NCBI GenBank assembly: GCA_019828595.1
Contig: JAHQRK010000001.1
Span: 4,898,001-4,962,000, forward strand
Length of the DNA stretch: 64,000 nt
Reading direction: 5' to 3'
Source of the DNA: Aphanomyces cochlioides
Lineage: Eukaryota > Oomycota > Saprolegniomycetes > Saprolegniales > Verrucalvaceae
The notes under the pieces are model-generated. The model was not told the DNA's origin. It saw nothing but the letters and a program-made list of their open reading frames with translations, and did no database searches. Shown here piece by piece: positions 1-11,300 of the stretch (position 1 is its first letter; every line of letters begins with the position of its first letter). The translations under genes were made by a program, and so were the position numbers.

Positions 1-2738
1 AAGGACTTGTTTGCAGCTCCCGAGGTGCAGCGATCTGGAGACGAAGTGTCGTCATTTCTGACCCCATTGACTCGACACAAGCAACTGCCAGAGCAAGCCC
101 AGAAAGAGCTGTCGGCTCCCTTGCGCGCCAACGAGTTCTATCATGCTATTCGACACAGCAGTTCGAACTCAGCGCCAGGTCCCAACGCTCTGCCATTCGA
201 AGTCCTCAAACTTGCACCTCACAAGTGGTCGTTGGTATTGGAGCTGCTATTCACACACCAGCTCCATTCTCACCCTCGCTTGACTCCCATGCAACTTGTC
301 AGTACGCTGGTGTTGCTGCACAAGAAAGGCCCCAAGTCACAAGCCAAGAACTATCGGCCCATTAGCCTACTCAACACGGATGTGAAAATCCTGACGAGTA
401 TTCTGGCTTATCGACTCCAGCGCCACATTCGACACATCATCCACCCGGACCAGCAAGGCTTTATCCGTCGAAGCAATATCCAAACCAATATTGCACGACT
501 GGATGACATGCTGCACCACATCAAACTACACAGTCCGTCCTCGATGGTGGCACTGCTTGACTTTGAGAAAGCTTTTGATCGCGTGGACCACGCGTACTTG
601 CTCCGCGTCCTCCGTCACTATGGCTCTCCCGAAACCTTTGTTGACATGGTTCGCGTACTGTACTCGGGCCGCAAGTCTCGCATCTTGGTGAACGGCTTCT
701 TGTCCAAGCCAGTTCACATCTCACGCGGTGTGTTGCAAGGTGATCCACTGTCGCCACTTCTGTTTGTGATCGCTTTGGAACCGATGTGCCAACTCCTACG
801 GCAACACTCCAACTATGGCATCAAGTGTGGGGATCGCTACCACACTGGGAGTTACTTTGCCGACGACTCGCAACTCTATGCTGCAAATGAGACGTGCCTC
901 CACCGGCAGCTTGCATTGGTTCAAACCTTTTGCGACAAGTCTGGTTTCCGACTCAACGTAGACAAGACCCAAATTCTGACCTACAGCCAGTTGAATGGGA
1001 ACCTTGCCTCACTACAAGTTACTTCCGACAGTCCCGTGAAGGCTCTTGGTATCTTGGTTGCGCCCAATCTTTCTCCATTGGCACGTTTCAATTACGTGTA
1101 TGAGAAGTTTGTGGCTCGCTTGTCTTTGTGGCTCTACAAGGCTCGAACCATGGCCGGAAAAGTCACTATCCTGCACAGCATATGTCTGCCTGTGTTATGG
1201 TACCAACTGGCTTTTGTCCCTGCCGACAAAGACCTGGCCAAAAAGATCGACAAGGCCATGCTTCAATTTATGCATGGTGAAGAAATCAACCCTTCCTCCT
1301 CTGTCCATGGCCTCCGTTTGATCAAAAAGGAGATCATATTCATGCCGAAGAAGTCCGGTGGCTTAGGCCTGCACCATGCACTTGCTTTATGGCAACAACA
1401 CAACCGCTCTGTCATGATCAGATGCATTCAAGCCATCACCACCCCACCCCGCAAGTCTGCCATGTCCGCCTGGATTACGCCGGGCTATACTCTCCTCGAG
1501 AAGGCTTTTCATCCATGGGGTTCCCCCGAGATCTCCTCTTGGCAAATGGCTCTTCTGCATTCATCAGACAACTGTACAAGAATCCCAATATCACTCCAAT
1601 GTGGAAAGCCTTATTGAGTAGCTGGTTTGAATCCCGCTGGACTCCGTACGGCTGTCCAAATCACATCTCATCTTTGGATGTTCCCCTTTGGCACAACTCG
1701 TATCTGCCTGGACTCGAAGACCTATACGATCAGTGCTCTACATCGACGCAAGACCAAGCCAATGTATTGGCTTCGCTTCACATCACGAAGTTGTCGCATT
1801 TGTTGACTCCGTGTCAGCGAGTTTGGCCAGCTTCGATCTTGTTCGACAAAATCAACCGTGCCTGCCGCCAAGCCAATTTTGTCCCTCCAACGAAACAATG
1901 GATCTCAATCTTGGTAACCAAGTTATCACGATTGTTTGAGATTGTTTCTGAAGAGGATGCTCCCGTGTTCCACTTGCCGACGCCAAGCTCTGAATGGATG
2001 GAATGGCACTGGATGATACACCCTGACTCGAGTCCGATCTTGTTGGCGTTTGCGACTTCGAAATCGGCTAAGATCAGAGCTTCTCCAGCTGCCAGCTCGT
2101 CCATTCTTCCTACCAAGCATCTCAACCTGCCATCCAACTTTTACGAAGACCCCAAGCGCCTTACCCAACTTGCCGCCTTCCTCCAACCCGACCACATTCT
2201 CCCTCGATATGGAGAGTTCATTTTCAAGACCCTTCTCCGCGCCAACGCCATGCAATATCTGTTTCAGTACCAAGACCCCAAGCCGACGTGTGTCTTCTGT
2301 CGTGTCAATGAGACGTACGAGCATTTCCTGTTCTCTTGTGGATATGGTCAATCTGTTTGGTATTCCTTCAAGACAATCCAGCGACTGCTCGAGTGTTCCT
2401 TTCCGTCCACGTGTCTGGAAATGTTCTACGAGACGCCCAAGCCGTCCGATGGATACTACATCCGTGGCTATCTGAAGATCTGGCCGATTGTCCGAGCCTG
2501 CGTGTATTATCAAATATGGCTCCAACGTGCCGATCGCACCTTTCGACCCGACCTCACAGCGAAGAGTCCGATGGAAGTTGCCATTCATGCTGCCTCTTTG
2601 ATCAAGCTACATCTACAACAGCTCCTGGTTGATCTCCCTCTCAAGAAGGGATACACCAAGGTATTCAATGTGCTCAAGCATCTATCTTCGGACCCCTGGT
2701 TACGTCAACACATCATTCCTAACAGCGTCGTTTCATGA
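1..2738 (+). pseudogene. ORF2 (endonuclease/reverse transcriptase) of copy A, partial, one frameshift
   Basis: This is the C-terminal two thirds of ORF2, starting about residue 441 of the 1,352-residue frame. The reverse transcriptase motifs are present: NYRPISLLN, LDFEKAFDRVD, GVLQGDPLSP, YFADD and LNVDKTQIL, followed by the C-terminal finger CVFC...H...C. The run of C at 1523-1527 has five bases where the other copies have six, which shifts the frame; the remainder to the TGA at 2736-2738 is open in the second frame. With the endonuclease outside the window and the frame broken, it is treated as a pseudogene. A homopolymer error in the assembly could mimic this lesion. Confidence 0.93.
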
Positions 2739-2884
2739 GTGAGCTGACGGCTCACTCACTTCATCTCCTGTTCAATGACCACTTTGCCATATTCTGTTTT
2801 CCAAATTCTATTTATACAGTACGAGGCAAAATAGTAAGTCATTAGGGCCTTTGCTCAAAAATAAGGTTAATACAACTCATTTAA
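1..2884 (+). mobile_element. LINE copy A, 3' part (left end outside window)
   Basis: The sequence runs from inside ORF2, just upstream of the reverse transcriptase core, through the 146-nt 3' UTR and ends in CATTTAA at 2878-2884. It continues directly into an antisense ORF1 fragment (Z) that begins CCATTG, so A inserted into another copy in opposite orientation. Its 3' UTR is the most diverged of the window: the 3' UTR copy of the terminal inverted repeat reads GGCAAAATAG instead of GGCAAATTAG. Its 5' end and target duplication lie outside the window. Confidence 0.95.
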
Positions 2885-3779
2885 CCATTGTTGTTAGGGG
2901 GATCGCTGTCACCAGACATATCGACATCAGAGCCATGAGAAGGAGCTGTTGGCTGTGGTTGTTCATCTTGACCATCTTCAGATGCCTCAGTTGAGTCGGC
3001 CTTGCCTTCCGCATTTGTTCCAGGGTCTTGATCATGATCGTCTCCATCATGTTCAGGTTCTTTTTCTCCTGACGGAGGAGATTTTGCCGCTGCCTTGGCC
3101 GCTTTTGCCTTCGCTTTTTCAGCCTTGGCCTCTGCACGTCGTGAAACAATCGACGGAGGCAATGTCTTGTTCAGAGCAGCGATCTTGTGCTGAAACACGA
3201 CGACAAAAGGCTGACCCGACGGATCCGTAATGGTGATTTCGCGTAGTGCGTCGCCGGATTTTGGCACCAACACTGCTGGCGGCGCAGGCGACTTGAAAAT
3301 GACTCTCAAATGCGGCGACTTGATGTTCTGACCAGCAGTAGGGTTGAATGCTGCTATCACTGACTTGGTCAATGCAGCCATTTTCTTGACAATCGCCTTG
3401 GCCATCGAAGGGTGACTGACCTTGTTGAACGTAACGTAGTAGTTGTTGCCATAACGCGAGTACTTGGGAACCAGGAAGTCTTTGCCACCAAGTCGAAACG
3501 TTGTGCCTCCCATTTCCACGCACGTAGACAAGTTGTAACTTGAGATCACAATGGTCTGTGGGTTCTTCTTGTGGATCAAAATGTTCGGAAATTTGGAGCC
3601 CCATAACGAACCAGGATTTTCCTTGACAAATTGATCGCAGATGACTTTTTCGGACCAGTCCTTGTAGCCTTCGCCCAACTTGACTGTGAGCTCGTACACT
3701 TGGGACTGGGGGGTGAGCAAAATGTTTTCAATGAAGGCGTCCATGTCACCAGAGTCTTTGTAGAATGTGTCCGCCATGG
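2885..3779 (-). pseudogene. ORF1 fragment Z between two convergent LINE 3' ends
   Basis: An 895-bp piece of ORF1 on the minus strand, covering the central domain (from MADTFYKDS, which reads MADAFYKDS in other copies) through the Lys/Ala-rich segment to the acidic stretch ending near PPNNNG. It is flanked on the left by the 3' end of copy A and on the right by the 3' end of copy B, both beginning at CC on the respective insertion strand. The piece is the visible remnant of the element into which A and B inserted. An open frame starting in the 3' UTR of B and running into this fragment is an accidental fusion. Confidence 0.9.
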
Positions 3780-3799
3780 TTAAATGAGTTGTATTAACC
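3778..3799 (-). other. 3'-terminal hairpin of the LINE
   Basis: The last bases of the element, GGTTAA...TTAA, together with the CC present at every 3' junction, form a 6-bp stem around a 10-nt loop. It is unclear whether the CC belongs to the element RNA or to the target, because CC is shared at all nine distinct sites. Reverse transcription would start here. Confidence 0.65.
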
Positions 3800-3925
3800 T
3801 TATTTTTGAGCAAAGGCCCTAATGACTTACTAATTTGCCTCGTACTGTATAAATAGAACTTGGAAAACAGAATATGGCAAAGTGGTCATTGAACAGGAGA
3901 TGAAGTGAGTGAGCCGTCAGCTCAC
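3780..3925 (-). other. LINE 3' UTR, 146 nt (type copy)
   Basis: The 3' UTR has 146 nt in nearly every copy (145 in F) and no poly(A). In sense order it holds the closing half of a hairpin that begins on the stop codon, a region with CTATTTATA (TATAAATAG on the opposite strand), an inverted copy of the element's first 21 nt (3825-3845), and the terminus GGTTAA...TTAA. The terminus can pair with CC at the junction. Such conserved 3' structures are typical of LINEs whose reverse transcriptase recognises its own RNA tail; the role here is inferred. Confidence 0.8.
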
Positions 3926-3928
3926 TCA
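3906..3928 (-). other. Hairpin starting on the ORF2 stop codon
   Basis: In sense orientation TGAGTGAGC and GCTCACTCA form a perfect 9-bp stem around the 5-nt loop TGACG, and the first three bases of the stem are the ORF2 stop codon. Copies A, G, N and O carry the same form. In C, D and E a changed, longer loop leaves at least a 6-bp stem, F keeps the 6-bp core, and L and M carry one T-T mismatch. The core GTGAGC/GCTCAC is kept in all except L and M. Confidence 0.75.
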
Positions 3929-6900
3929 TGAAACGACGCTGTCAGGAATGGCGTGTTGACGTAACCAGGGGTCCGAAGATAGATGCTTGAGCACATTGAA
4001 TACCTTGGTGTATCCCTTCTTGAGAGGGAGATCAACCAGGAGCTGTTGTAGATGTAGCTTGATCAAAGAGGCAGCATGAATGGCAACTTCCATCGGACTC
4101 TTCGCTGTGAGGTCGGGTCGAAAGGTGCGATCGGCACGTTGGAGCCATATTTGATAATACACGCAGGCTCGGACAATCGGCCAGATCTTCAGATAGCCAC
4201 GGATGTAGTATCCATCGGACGGCTTGGGCGTCTCGTAGAACATTTCCAGACACGTGGACGGAAAGGAACACTCGAGCAGTCGCTGGATTGTCTTGAAGGA
4301 ATACCAAACAGATTGACCATATCCACAAGAGAACAGGAAATGCTCGTACGTCTCATTGACACGACAGAAGACACACGTCGGCTTGGGGTCTTGGTACTGA
4401 AACAGATATTGCATGGCGTTGGCGCGGAGAAGGGTCTTGAAAATGAACTCTCCATATCGAGGGAGAATGTGGTCGGGTTGGAGGAAGGCGGCAAGTTGGG
4501 TAAGGCGCTTGGGGTCTTCGTAAAAGTTGGATGGCAGGTTGAGATGCTTGGTAGGAAGAATGGACGAGCTGACAGCTGGAGAAGCTCTGATCTTAGCCGA
4601 TTTCGAAGTCGCAAGCGCCAACAAGATCGGACTCGAGTCAGGGTGAATTATCCAGTGCCATTCCATCCATTCAGAGCTTGGCGTCGGCAAGTGGAACACG
4701 GGAGCATCCTCTTCAGAAACAATCTCAAACAATCGTGATAACTTGGTCACCAAGATTGAGATCCATTGTTTCGTTGGAGGGACAAAATTGGCTTGGCGGC
4801 AGGCACGGTTGATTTTGTCGAACAAGATCGAAGCTGGCCAAACTCGCTGACACGGAGTCAACAAATGCGACAACTTCGTGTTGTGAAGCGAAGCCAATAC
4901 ATTGGCTTGGTCTTGCGTCGATGTAGAGCACTGATCGTATAGGTCTTCGAGTCCAGGCAGATACGAGTTGTGCCAAAGGGGAACATCCAAAGATGAGATG
5001 TGATTTGGACAGCCGTACGGAGTCCAGCGGGATTCAAACCAGCTACTCAATAAGGCTTTCCACATTGGAGTGATATTGGGATTCTTGTACAGTTGTCTGA
5101 TGAATGCAGAAGAGCCATTCGCCAAGAGGAGATCTCGGGGGGAACCCCATGGATGAAAAGCCTTCTCGAGGAGAGTATAGCCCGGCGTAATCCAGGCGGA
5201 CATGGCAGACTTGCGGGGTGGGGTGGTGATGGCTTGAATGCATCTGATCATGACAGAGCGGTTGTGTTGTTGCCATAAAGCAAGTGCATGGTGCAGGCCT
5301 AAGCCACCGGACTTCTTCGGCATGAATATGATCTCCTTTTTGATCAAACGGAGGCCATGGACAGAGGAGGATGGGTTGATTTCTTCACCATGCATAAATT
5401 GAAGCATGGCCTTGTCGATCTTTTTGGCCAGGTCTTTGTCGGCAGGGACAAAAGCCAGTTGGTACCATAACACAGGCAGACATATGCTGTGCAGGATAGT
5501 GACTTTTCCGGCCATGGTTCGAGCCTTGTAGAGCCACAAAGACAAGCGAGCCACAAACTTCTCAAACACGTAATTGAAACGTGCCAATGGAGAAAGATTG
5601 GGCGCAACCAAGATACCAAGAGCCTTCACGGGACTGTCGGAAGTAACTTGTAGTGAGGCAAGGTTCCCATTCAACTGGCTGTAGGTCAGAATTTGGGTCT
5701 TGTCTACGTTGAGTCGGAAACCAGACTTGTCGCAAAAGGTTTGAACCAATGCAAGCTGCCGGTGGAGGCACGTCTCATTTGCAGCATAGAGTTGCGAGTC
5801 GTCGGCAAAGTAACTCCCAGTGTGGTAGCGATCCCCACACTTGATGCCATAGTTGGAGTGTTGCCGTAGGAGTTGGCACATCGGTTCCAAAGCGATCACA
5901 AACAGAAGTGGCGACAGTGGATCACCTTGCAACACACCGCGTGAGATGTGAACTGGCTTGGACAAGAAGCCGTTCACCAAGATGCGAGACTTGCGGCCCG
6001 AGTACAGTACGCGAACCATGTCAACAAAGGTTTCGGGAAAGCCATAGTGACGGAGGACGCGGAGCAAGTACGCGTGGTCCACGCGATCAAAAGCTTTCTC
6101 AAAGTCAAGCAGTGCCACCATCGAGGACGGACTGTGTAGTTTGATGTGGTGCAGCATGTCATCCAGTCGTGCAATATTGGTTTGGATATTGCTTCGACGG
6201 ATAAAGCCTTGCTGGTCCGGGTGGATGATGTGTCGAATGTGGCGCTGGAGTCGATAAGCCAGAATACTCGTCAGGATTTTCACATCCGTGTTGAGTAGGC
6301 TAATGGGCCGATAGTTCTTGGCCTGTGACTTGGGGCCTTTCTTGTGCAGCAACACCAGCGTACTGACAAGTTGCATGGGAGTCAAGCGAGGGTGAGAATG
6401 GAGCTGGTGTGTGAATAGCAGCTCCAATACCAACGACCACTTGTGAGGTGCAAGTTTGAGGACTTCGAATGGCAGAGCGTTGGGACCTGGCGCTGAGTTC
6501 GAACTGCTGTGTCGAATAGCATGATAGAACTCGTTGGCGCGCAAGGGAGCCGACAGCTCTTTCTGGGCTTGCTCTGGCAGTTGCTTGTGTCGAGTCAATG
6601 GGGTCAGAAATGACGACACTTCGTCTCCAGATCGCTGCACCTCGGGAGCTGCAAACAAGTCCTTGTAGTAGTCGACCAGGACGTCAGACATGCCTTGTTG
6701 ATTGGAGACAACATTTCCATTGACATCCACCAACTCTTTGAAGACTGTCTTCTTCAAGGGGGTAGGGACAGGGGACATGAAGTGGAACTTGGACGAGCGC
6801 TCTGCTTTGTACAAGTGAAGTTGGAACGCCTGGTCTTGACGAAACTGCTTGTCTCGATCTTGCAGCTCGTGAATTTGCTTTTGAAGGTCTCGCACTCGAT

Positions 6901-7981
6901 CCACCAGCACTGCATCTTGACGCATGTTGGGGACTTGCAAAAGCGAAGCGATCTCGACAGCTAACTTCTTCAACGGCAGACGTTGTTTCTCCAATCGTTG
7001 AGAATGGAATTCTTTGAGTTGGGAGCGGATATCATTGACCAGTATGTCGTAGGCCTTGGAGATATTGTGGAATGTTGGAGACTTGTCCAAAAATCGATCC
7101 AGACATCCATGAACAATCTCGGCCGCTCGTGGTAGACGAAGTAGCCAAGTTGGAGCTTTCCATGATCCAGAGCCATGGCGCAATGTTTGACGCTTTGAGA
7201 TGATACGACATGCCACGTGGTCAGCCTGTGGAACGTGTGGCATGTGCGTCGCCTTCCAATGACGAAGACCCGCCAAGGTGGACGAACAAAAGATGTAGTC
7301 GAGTCGGTTGGTGAGTGTGGGACTTGTGAAGGTTCTTGCCACGGGGTTTTGACGGCGAAACAGATCCACCAGAGACAAACTGTGCATCCATTGTTCCAGT
7401 TGAAGGGTGCCGGCCATGGTGGAGGTACTGGGTCTCAACGAATCCAAATCTTTGTTGAGAGTGCAGTTGAAATCTCCTCCAACAATGTGGAGCGCATGTG
7501 GAGGAAAGTCGCGTGGCAATTCTTCGAAGTAACTTGCTCGTTCTTGGAAGGCTGCCGGCGCATAGATATTGTGGAGAACGACTGTCAGTGGACCCAGAGT
7601 ACATCGCACTTGTAGATAACGACCACGAAGCACTGGGTTGTCATGAGGGACTTGAGTGGCGTTCTTCAAAGGAGAGTGAGGATGTATCAACGTAGCCAGA
7701 CCTCCAGTGGCTGGCGACGTGGATACTTCAGGGTAAATAGGCTCTTCAAAGAACAAAGAGCCTTCGTGGTTTGTGATGCGTTGCCAATGGAACGCAACAC
7801 GGTCGTGGAGACTTGGCGTGCGGAAACGGGTTTCTTGGATAAAGGAAACGTCGTGAACACTTGATAGTTTGTCGAGGATGTACCGATGACTGTTGGAGAA
7901 GCCATTGGTGTTGAGGGAGATGATTTGTGGGTCCCAGTCCACGAGTTCAGTTGGGACATCGGAGAAGTTGTTGTCAATCAT
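3926..7981 (-). CDS. ORF2: LINE endonuclease/reverse transcriptase, copy B
   Basis: An intact 1,351-aa polyprotein that would nick target DNA and copy the element RNA onto it. The endonuclease occupies roughly residues 20-260 (LNTNG, IQET, GGDFN, RLDYIF, ADH). The reverse transcriptase lies near residues 500-800 (YRPISLLN, LDFEKAFD at about 623, QGDPLSP at about 684, FADD at about 726). A Cys/His finger is near 1204-1220. The ATG at 7981 is chosen; it is preceded by an in-frame GTG. ORF2 sits 78 nt behind ORF1. B differs from C at about four residues (for example SLHNTK for SLHITK), so the copies are young. The missing 5' end means B probably lacks its own promoter. Confidence 0.93.
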   Translation of the reverse strand: MIDNNFSDVPTELVDWDPQIISLNTNGFSNSHRYILDKLSSVHDVSFIQETRFRTPSLHDRVAFHWQRITNHEGSLFFEEPIYPEVSTSPATGGLATLIHPHSPLKNATQVPHDNPVLRGRYLQVRCTLGPLTVVLHNIYAPAAFQERASYFEELPRDFPPHALHIVGGDFNCTLNKDLDSLRPSTSTMAGTLQLEQWMHSLSLVDLFRRQNPVARTFTSPTLTNRLDYIFCSSTLAGLRHWKATHMPHVPQADHVACRIISKRQTLRHGSGSWKAPTWLLRLPRAAEIVHGCLDRFLDKSPTFHNISKAYDILVNDIRSQLKEFHSQRLEKQRLPLKKLAVEIASLLQVPNMRQDAVLVDRVRDLQKQIHELQDRDKQFRQDQAFQLHLYKAERSSKFHFMSPVPTPLKKTVFKELVDVNGNVVSNQQGMSDVLVDYYKDLFAAPEVQRSGDEVSSFLTPLTRHKQLPEQAQKELSAPLRANEFYHAIRHSSSNSAPGPNALPFEVLKLAPHKWSLVLELLFTHQLHSHPRLTPMQLVSTLVLLHKKGPKSQAKNYRPISLLNTDVKILTSILAYRLQRHIRHIIHPDQQGFIRRSNIQTNIARLDDMLHHIKLHSPSSMVALLDFEKAFDRVDHAYLLRVLRHYGFPETFVDMVRVLYSGRKSRILVNGFLSKPVHISRGVLQGDPLSPLLFVIALEPMCQLLRQHSNYGIKCGDRYHTGSYFADDSQLYAANETCLHRQLALVQTFCDKSGFRLNVDKTQILTYSQLNGNLASLQVTSDSPVKALGILVAPNLSPLARFNYVFEKFVARLSLWLYKARTMAGKVTILHSICLPVLWYQLAFVPADKDLAKKIDKAMLQFMHGEEINPSSSVHGLRLIKKEIIFMPKKSGGLGLHHALALWQQHNRSVMIRCIQAITTPPRKSAMSAWITPGYTLLEKAFHPWGSPRDLLLANGSSAFIRQLYKNPNITPMWKALLSSWFESRWTPYGCPNHISSLDVPLWHNSYLPGLEDLYDQCSTSTQDQANVLASLHNTKLSHLLTPCQRVWPASILFDKINRACRQANFVPPTKQWISILVTKLSRLFEIVSEEDAPVFHLPTPSSEWMEWHWIIHPDSSPILLALATSKSAKIRASPAVSSSILPTKHLNLPSNFYEDPKRLTQLAAFLQPDHILPRYGEFIFKTLLRANAMQYLFQYQDPKPTCVFCRVNETYEHFLFSCGYGQSVWYSFKTIQRLLECSFPSTCLEMFYETPKPSDGYYIRGYLKIWPIVRACVYYQIWLQRADRTFRPDLTAKSPMEVAIHAASLIKLHLQQLLVDLPLKKGYTKVFNVLKHLSSDPWLRQHAIPDSVVS

Positions 7982-8059
7982 CACGAGTACAGATGAAAAT
8001 GAGTAGAATGGAGGGGTCAGAGGGGAGGTTGAAATGGATTGAAGCAGGGGATAGAAGCC

Positions 8060-8181
8060 TTAGAGTTGATCGTCCTCCAAATCGAGGGGATCAATTTCGT
8101 CGGCGTTCATGGAGTGGTGAGCTTTGCTGCAGAGCTCGTCGATGTGGTAATTGTTGGTGATGCTTTTGAGCATCGAGATGG
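8060..8181 (-). pseudogene. ORF1 C-terminal remnant, copy B
   Basis: The last 40 codons of ORF1, ending DLEDDQL and TAA (8060-8062), remain upstream of ORF2. The rest is absent because the 3' end of copy C begins at 8182. No start codon of its own is evident. Confidence 0.9.
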
Positions 8182-8327
8182 TTAAATGAGTTGTATTAAC
8201 CTTATTTTTGAGCAAAGGCCCTAATGACTTACTAATTTGCCTCGTACTGTATAAATAGAACTTGGAAAACAGAATATGGCAAAGTGGTCATTGAACAGGA
8301 GATGAAGTGGTGAGCCGTCATGCTCAC

Positions 8328-11300
8328 TCATGAAACGACGCTGTCAGGAATGATGTGTTGACGTAACCAGGGGTCCGAAGATAGATGCTTGAGCACATTG
8401 AATACCTTGGTGTATCCCTTCTTGAGAGGGAGATCAACCAGGAGCTGTTGTAGATGTAGCTTGATCAAAGAGGCAGCATGAATGGCAACTTCCATCGGAC
8501 TCTTCGCTGTGAGGTCGGGTCGAAAGGTGCGATCGGCACGTTGGAGCCATATTTGATAATACACGCAGGCTCGGACAATCGGCCAGATCTTCAGATAGCC
8601 ACGGATGTAGTATCCATCGGACGGCTTGGGCGTCTCGTAGAACATTTCCAGACAAGTCGACGGAAAGGAACACTCGAGCAGTCGCTGGATTGTCTTGAAG
8701 GAATACCAAACAGATTGACCATATCCACAAGAGAACAGGAAATGCTCGTACGTCTCATTGACACGACAGAAGACACACGTCGGCTTGGGGTCTTGGTACT
8801 GAAACAGATATTGCATGGCGTTGGCGCGGAGAAGGGTCTTGAAAATGAACTCTCCATATCGAGGGAGAATGTGGTCGGGTTGGAGGAAGGCGGCAAGTTG
8901 GGTAAGGCGCTTGGGGTCTTCGTAAAAGTTGGATGGCAGGTTGAGATGCTTGGTAGGAAGAATGGACGAGCTGACAGCTGGAGAAGCTCTGATCTTAGCC
9001 GATTTCGAAGTCGCAAGCGCCAACAAGATCGGACTCGAGTCAGGGTGAATTATCCAGTGCCATTCCATCCATTCAGAGCTTGGCGTCGGCAAGTGGAACA
9101 CGGGAGCATCCTCTTCAGAAACAATCTCAAACAATCGTGATAACTTGGTCACCAAGATTGAGATCCATTGTTTCGTTGGAGGGACAAAATTGGCTTGGCG
9201 GCAGGCACGGTTGATTTTGTCGAACAAGATCGAAGCTGGCCAAACTCGCTGACACGGAGTCAACAAATGCGACAACTTCGTGATGTGAAGCGAAGCCAAT
9301 ACATTGGCTTGGTCTTGCGTCGATGTAGAGCACTGATCGTATAGGTCTTCGAGTCCAGGCAGATACGAGTTGTGCCAAAGGGGAACATCCAAAGATGAGA
9401 TGTGATTTGGACAGCCGTACGGAGTCCAGCGGGATTCAAACCAGCTACTCAATAAGGCTTTCCACATTGGAGTGATATTGGGATTCTTGTACAGTTGTCT
9501 GATGAATGCAGAAGAGCCATTCGCCAAGAGGAGATCTCGGGGGGAACCCCATGGATGAAAAGCCTTCTCGAGGAGAGTATAGCCCGGCGTAATCCAGGCG
9601 GACATGGCAGACTTGCGGGGTGGGGTGGTGATGGCTTGAATGCATCTGATCATGACAGAGCGGTTGTGTTGTTGCCATAAAGCAAGTGCATGGTGCAGGC
9701 CTAAGCCACCGGACTTCTTCGGCATGAATATGATCTCCTTTTTGATCAAACGGAGGCCATGGACAGAGGAGGATGGGTTGATTTCTTCACCATGCATAAA
9801 TTGAAGCATGGCCTTGTCGATCTTTTTGGCCAGGTCTTTGTCGGCAGGGACAAAAGCCAGTTGGTACCATAACACAGGCAGACATATGCTGTGCAGGATA
9901 GTGACTTTTCCGGCCATGGTTCGAGCCTTGTAGAGCCACAAAGACAAGCGAGCCACAAACTTCTCAAACACGTAATTGAAACGTGCCAATGGAGAAAGAT
10001 TGGGCGCAACCAAGATACCAAGAGCCTTCACGGGACTGTCGGAAGTAACTTGTAGTGAGGCAAGGTTCCCATTCAACTGGCTGTAGGTCAGAATTTGGGT
10101 CTTGTCTACGTTGAGTCGGAAACCAGACTTGTCGCAAAAGGTTTGAACCAATGCAAGCTGCCGGTGGAGGCACGTCTCATTTGCCGCATAGAGTTGCGAG
10201 TCGTCGGCAAAGTAACTCCCAGTGTGGTAGCGATCCCCACACTTGATGCCATAGTTGGAGTGTTGCCGTAGGAGTTGGCACATCGGTTCTAAAGCGATCA
10301 CAAACAGAAGTGGCGACAGTGGATCACCTTGCAACACACCGCGTGAGATGTGAACTGGCTTGGACAAGAAGCCGTTCACCAAGATGCGAGACTTGCGGCC
10401 CGAGTACAGTACGCGAACCATGTCAACAAAGGTTTCGGGAAAGCCATAGTGACGGAGGACGCGGAGCAAGTACGCGTGGTCCACGCGATCAAAAGCTTTC
10501 TCAAAGTCAAGCAGTGCCACCATCGAGGACGGACTGTGTAGTTTGATGTGGTGCAGCATGTCATCCAGTCGTGCAATATTGGTTTGGATATTGCTTCGAC
10601 GGATAAAGCCTTGCTGGTCCGGGTGGATGATGTGTCGAATGTGGCGCTGGAGTCGATAAGCCAGAATACTCGTCAGGATTTTCACATCCGTGTTGAGTAG
10701 GCTAATGGGCCGATAGTTCTTGGCTTGTGACTTGGGGCCTTTCTTGTGCAGCAACACCAGCATACTGACAAGTTGCATGGGAGTCAAGCGAGGGTGAGAA
10801 TGGAGCTGGTGTGTGAATAGCAGCTCCAATACCAACGACCACTTGTGAGGTGCAAGTTTGAGGACTTCGAATGGCAGAGCGTTGGGACCTGGCGCTGAGT
10901 TCGAACTGCTGTGTCGAATAGCATGATAGAACTCGTTGGCGCGCAAGGGAGCCGACAGCTCTTTCTGGGCTTGCTCTGGCAGTTGCTTGTGTCGAGTCAA
11001 TGGGGTCAGAAATGACGACACTTCGTCTCCAGATCGCTGCACCTCGGGAGCTGCAAACAAGTCCTTGTAGTAGTCGACCAGGACGTCAGACATGCCTTGT
11101 TGATTGGAGACAACATTTCCATTGACATCCACCAACTCTTTGAAGACTGTCTTCTTCAAGGGGGTAGGGACAGGGGACATGAAGTGGAACTTGGACGAGC
11201 GCTCTGCTTTGTACAAGTGAAGTTGGAACGCCTGGTCTTGACGAAACTGCTTGTCTCGATCTTGCAGCTCGTGAATTTGCTTTTGAAGGTCTCGCACTCG

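Larger units (their letters stand above)
3780..8181 (-). mobile_element. LINE copy B, 4,402 bp, 5' part missing
   Basis: A minus-strand copy holding the last 40 codons of ORF1, the spacer, a complete ORF2 and the 3' UTR. Its upstream edge abuts the 3' end of copy C at a GG/CC site inside ORF1 (CCATCTCGATG on the sense strand). Its 3' end at 3780 sits in ORF1 fragment Z at GCCATGG. The same upstream breakpoint recurs in copies C and D, so B is the first unit of a 4.4-kb direct-repeat array. Confidence 0.94.

Noticed and set aside
2881..3813. A 310-codon frame starting in the 3' UTR of copy B and running through fragment Z as a gene
   Set aside because: It starts from a non-ATG codon in the 3' end of another copy and is an accidental junction fusion.
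4076..4738. A 220-codon open frame antisense to the ORF2 C-terminal region, repeated in most copies
   Set aside because: It is repeated only because its parent sequence is repeated; no start context, family or codon pattern supports it, while the opposite strand encodes conserved ORF2.
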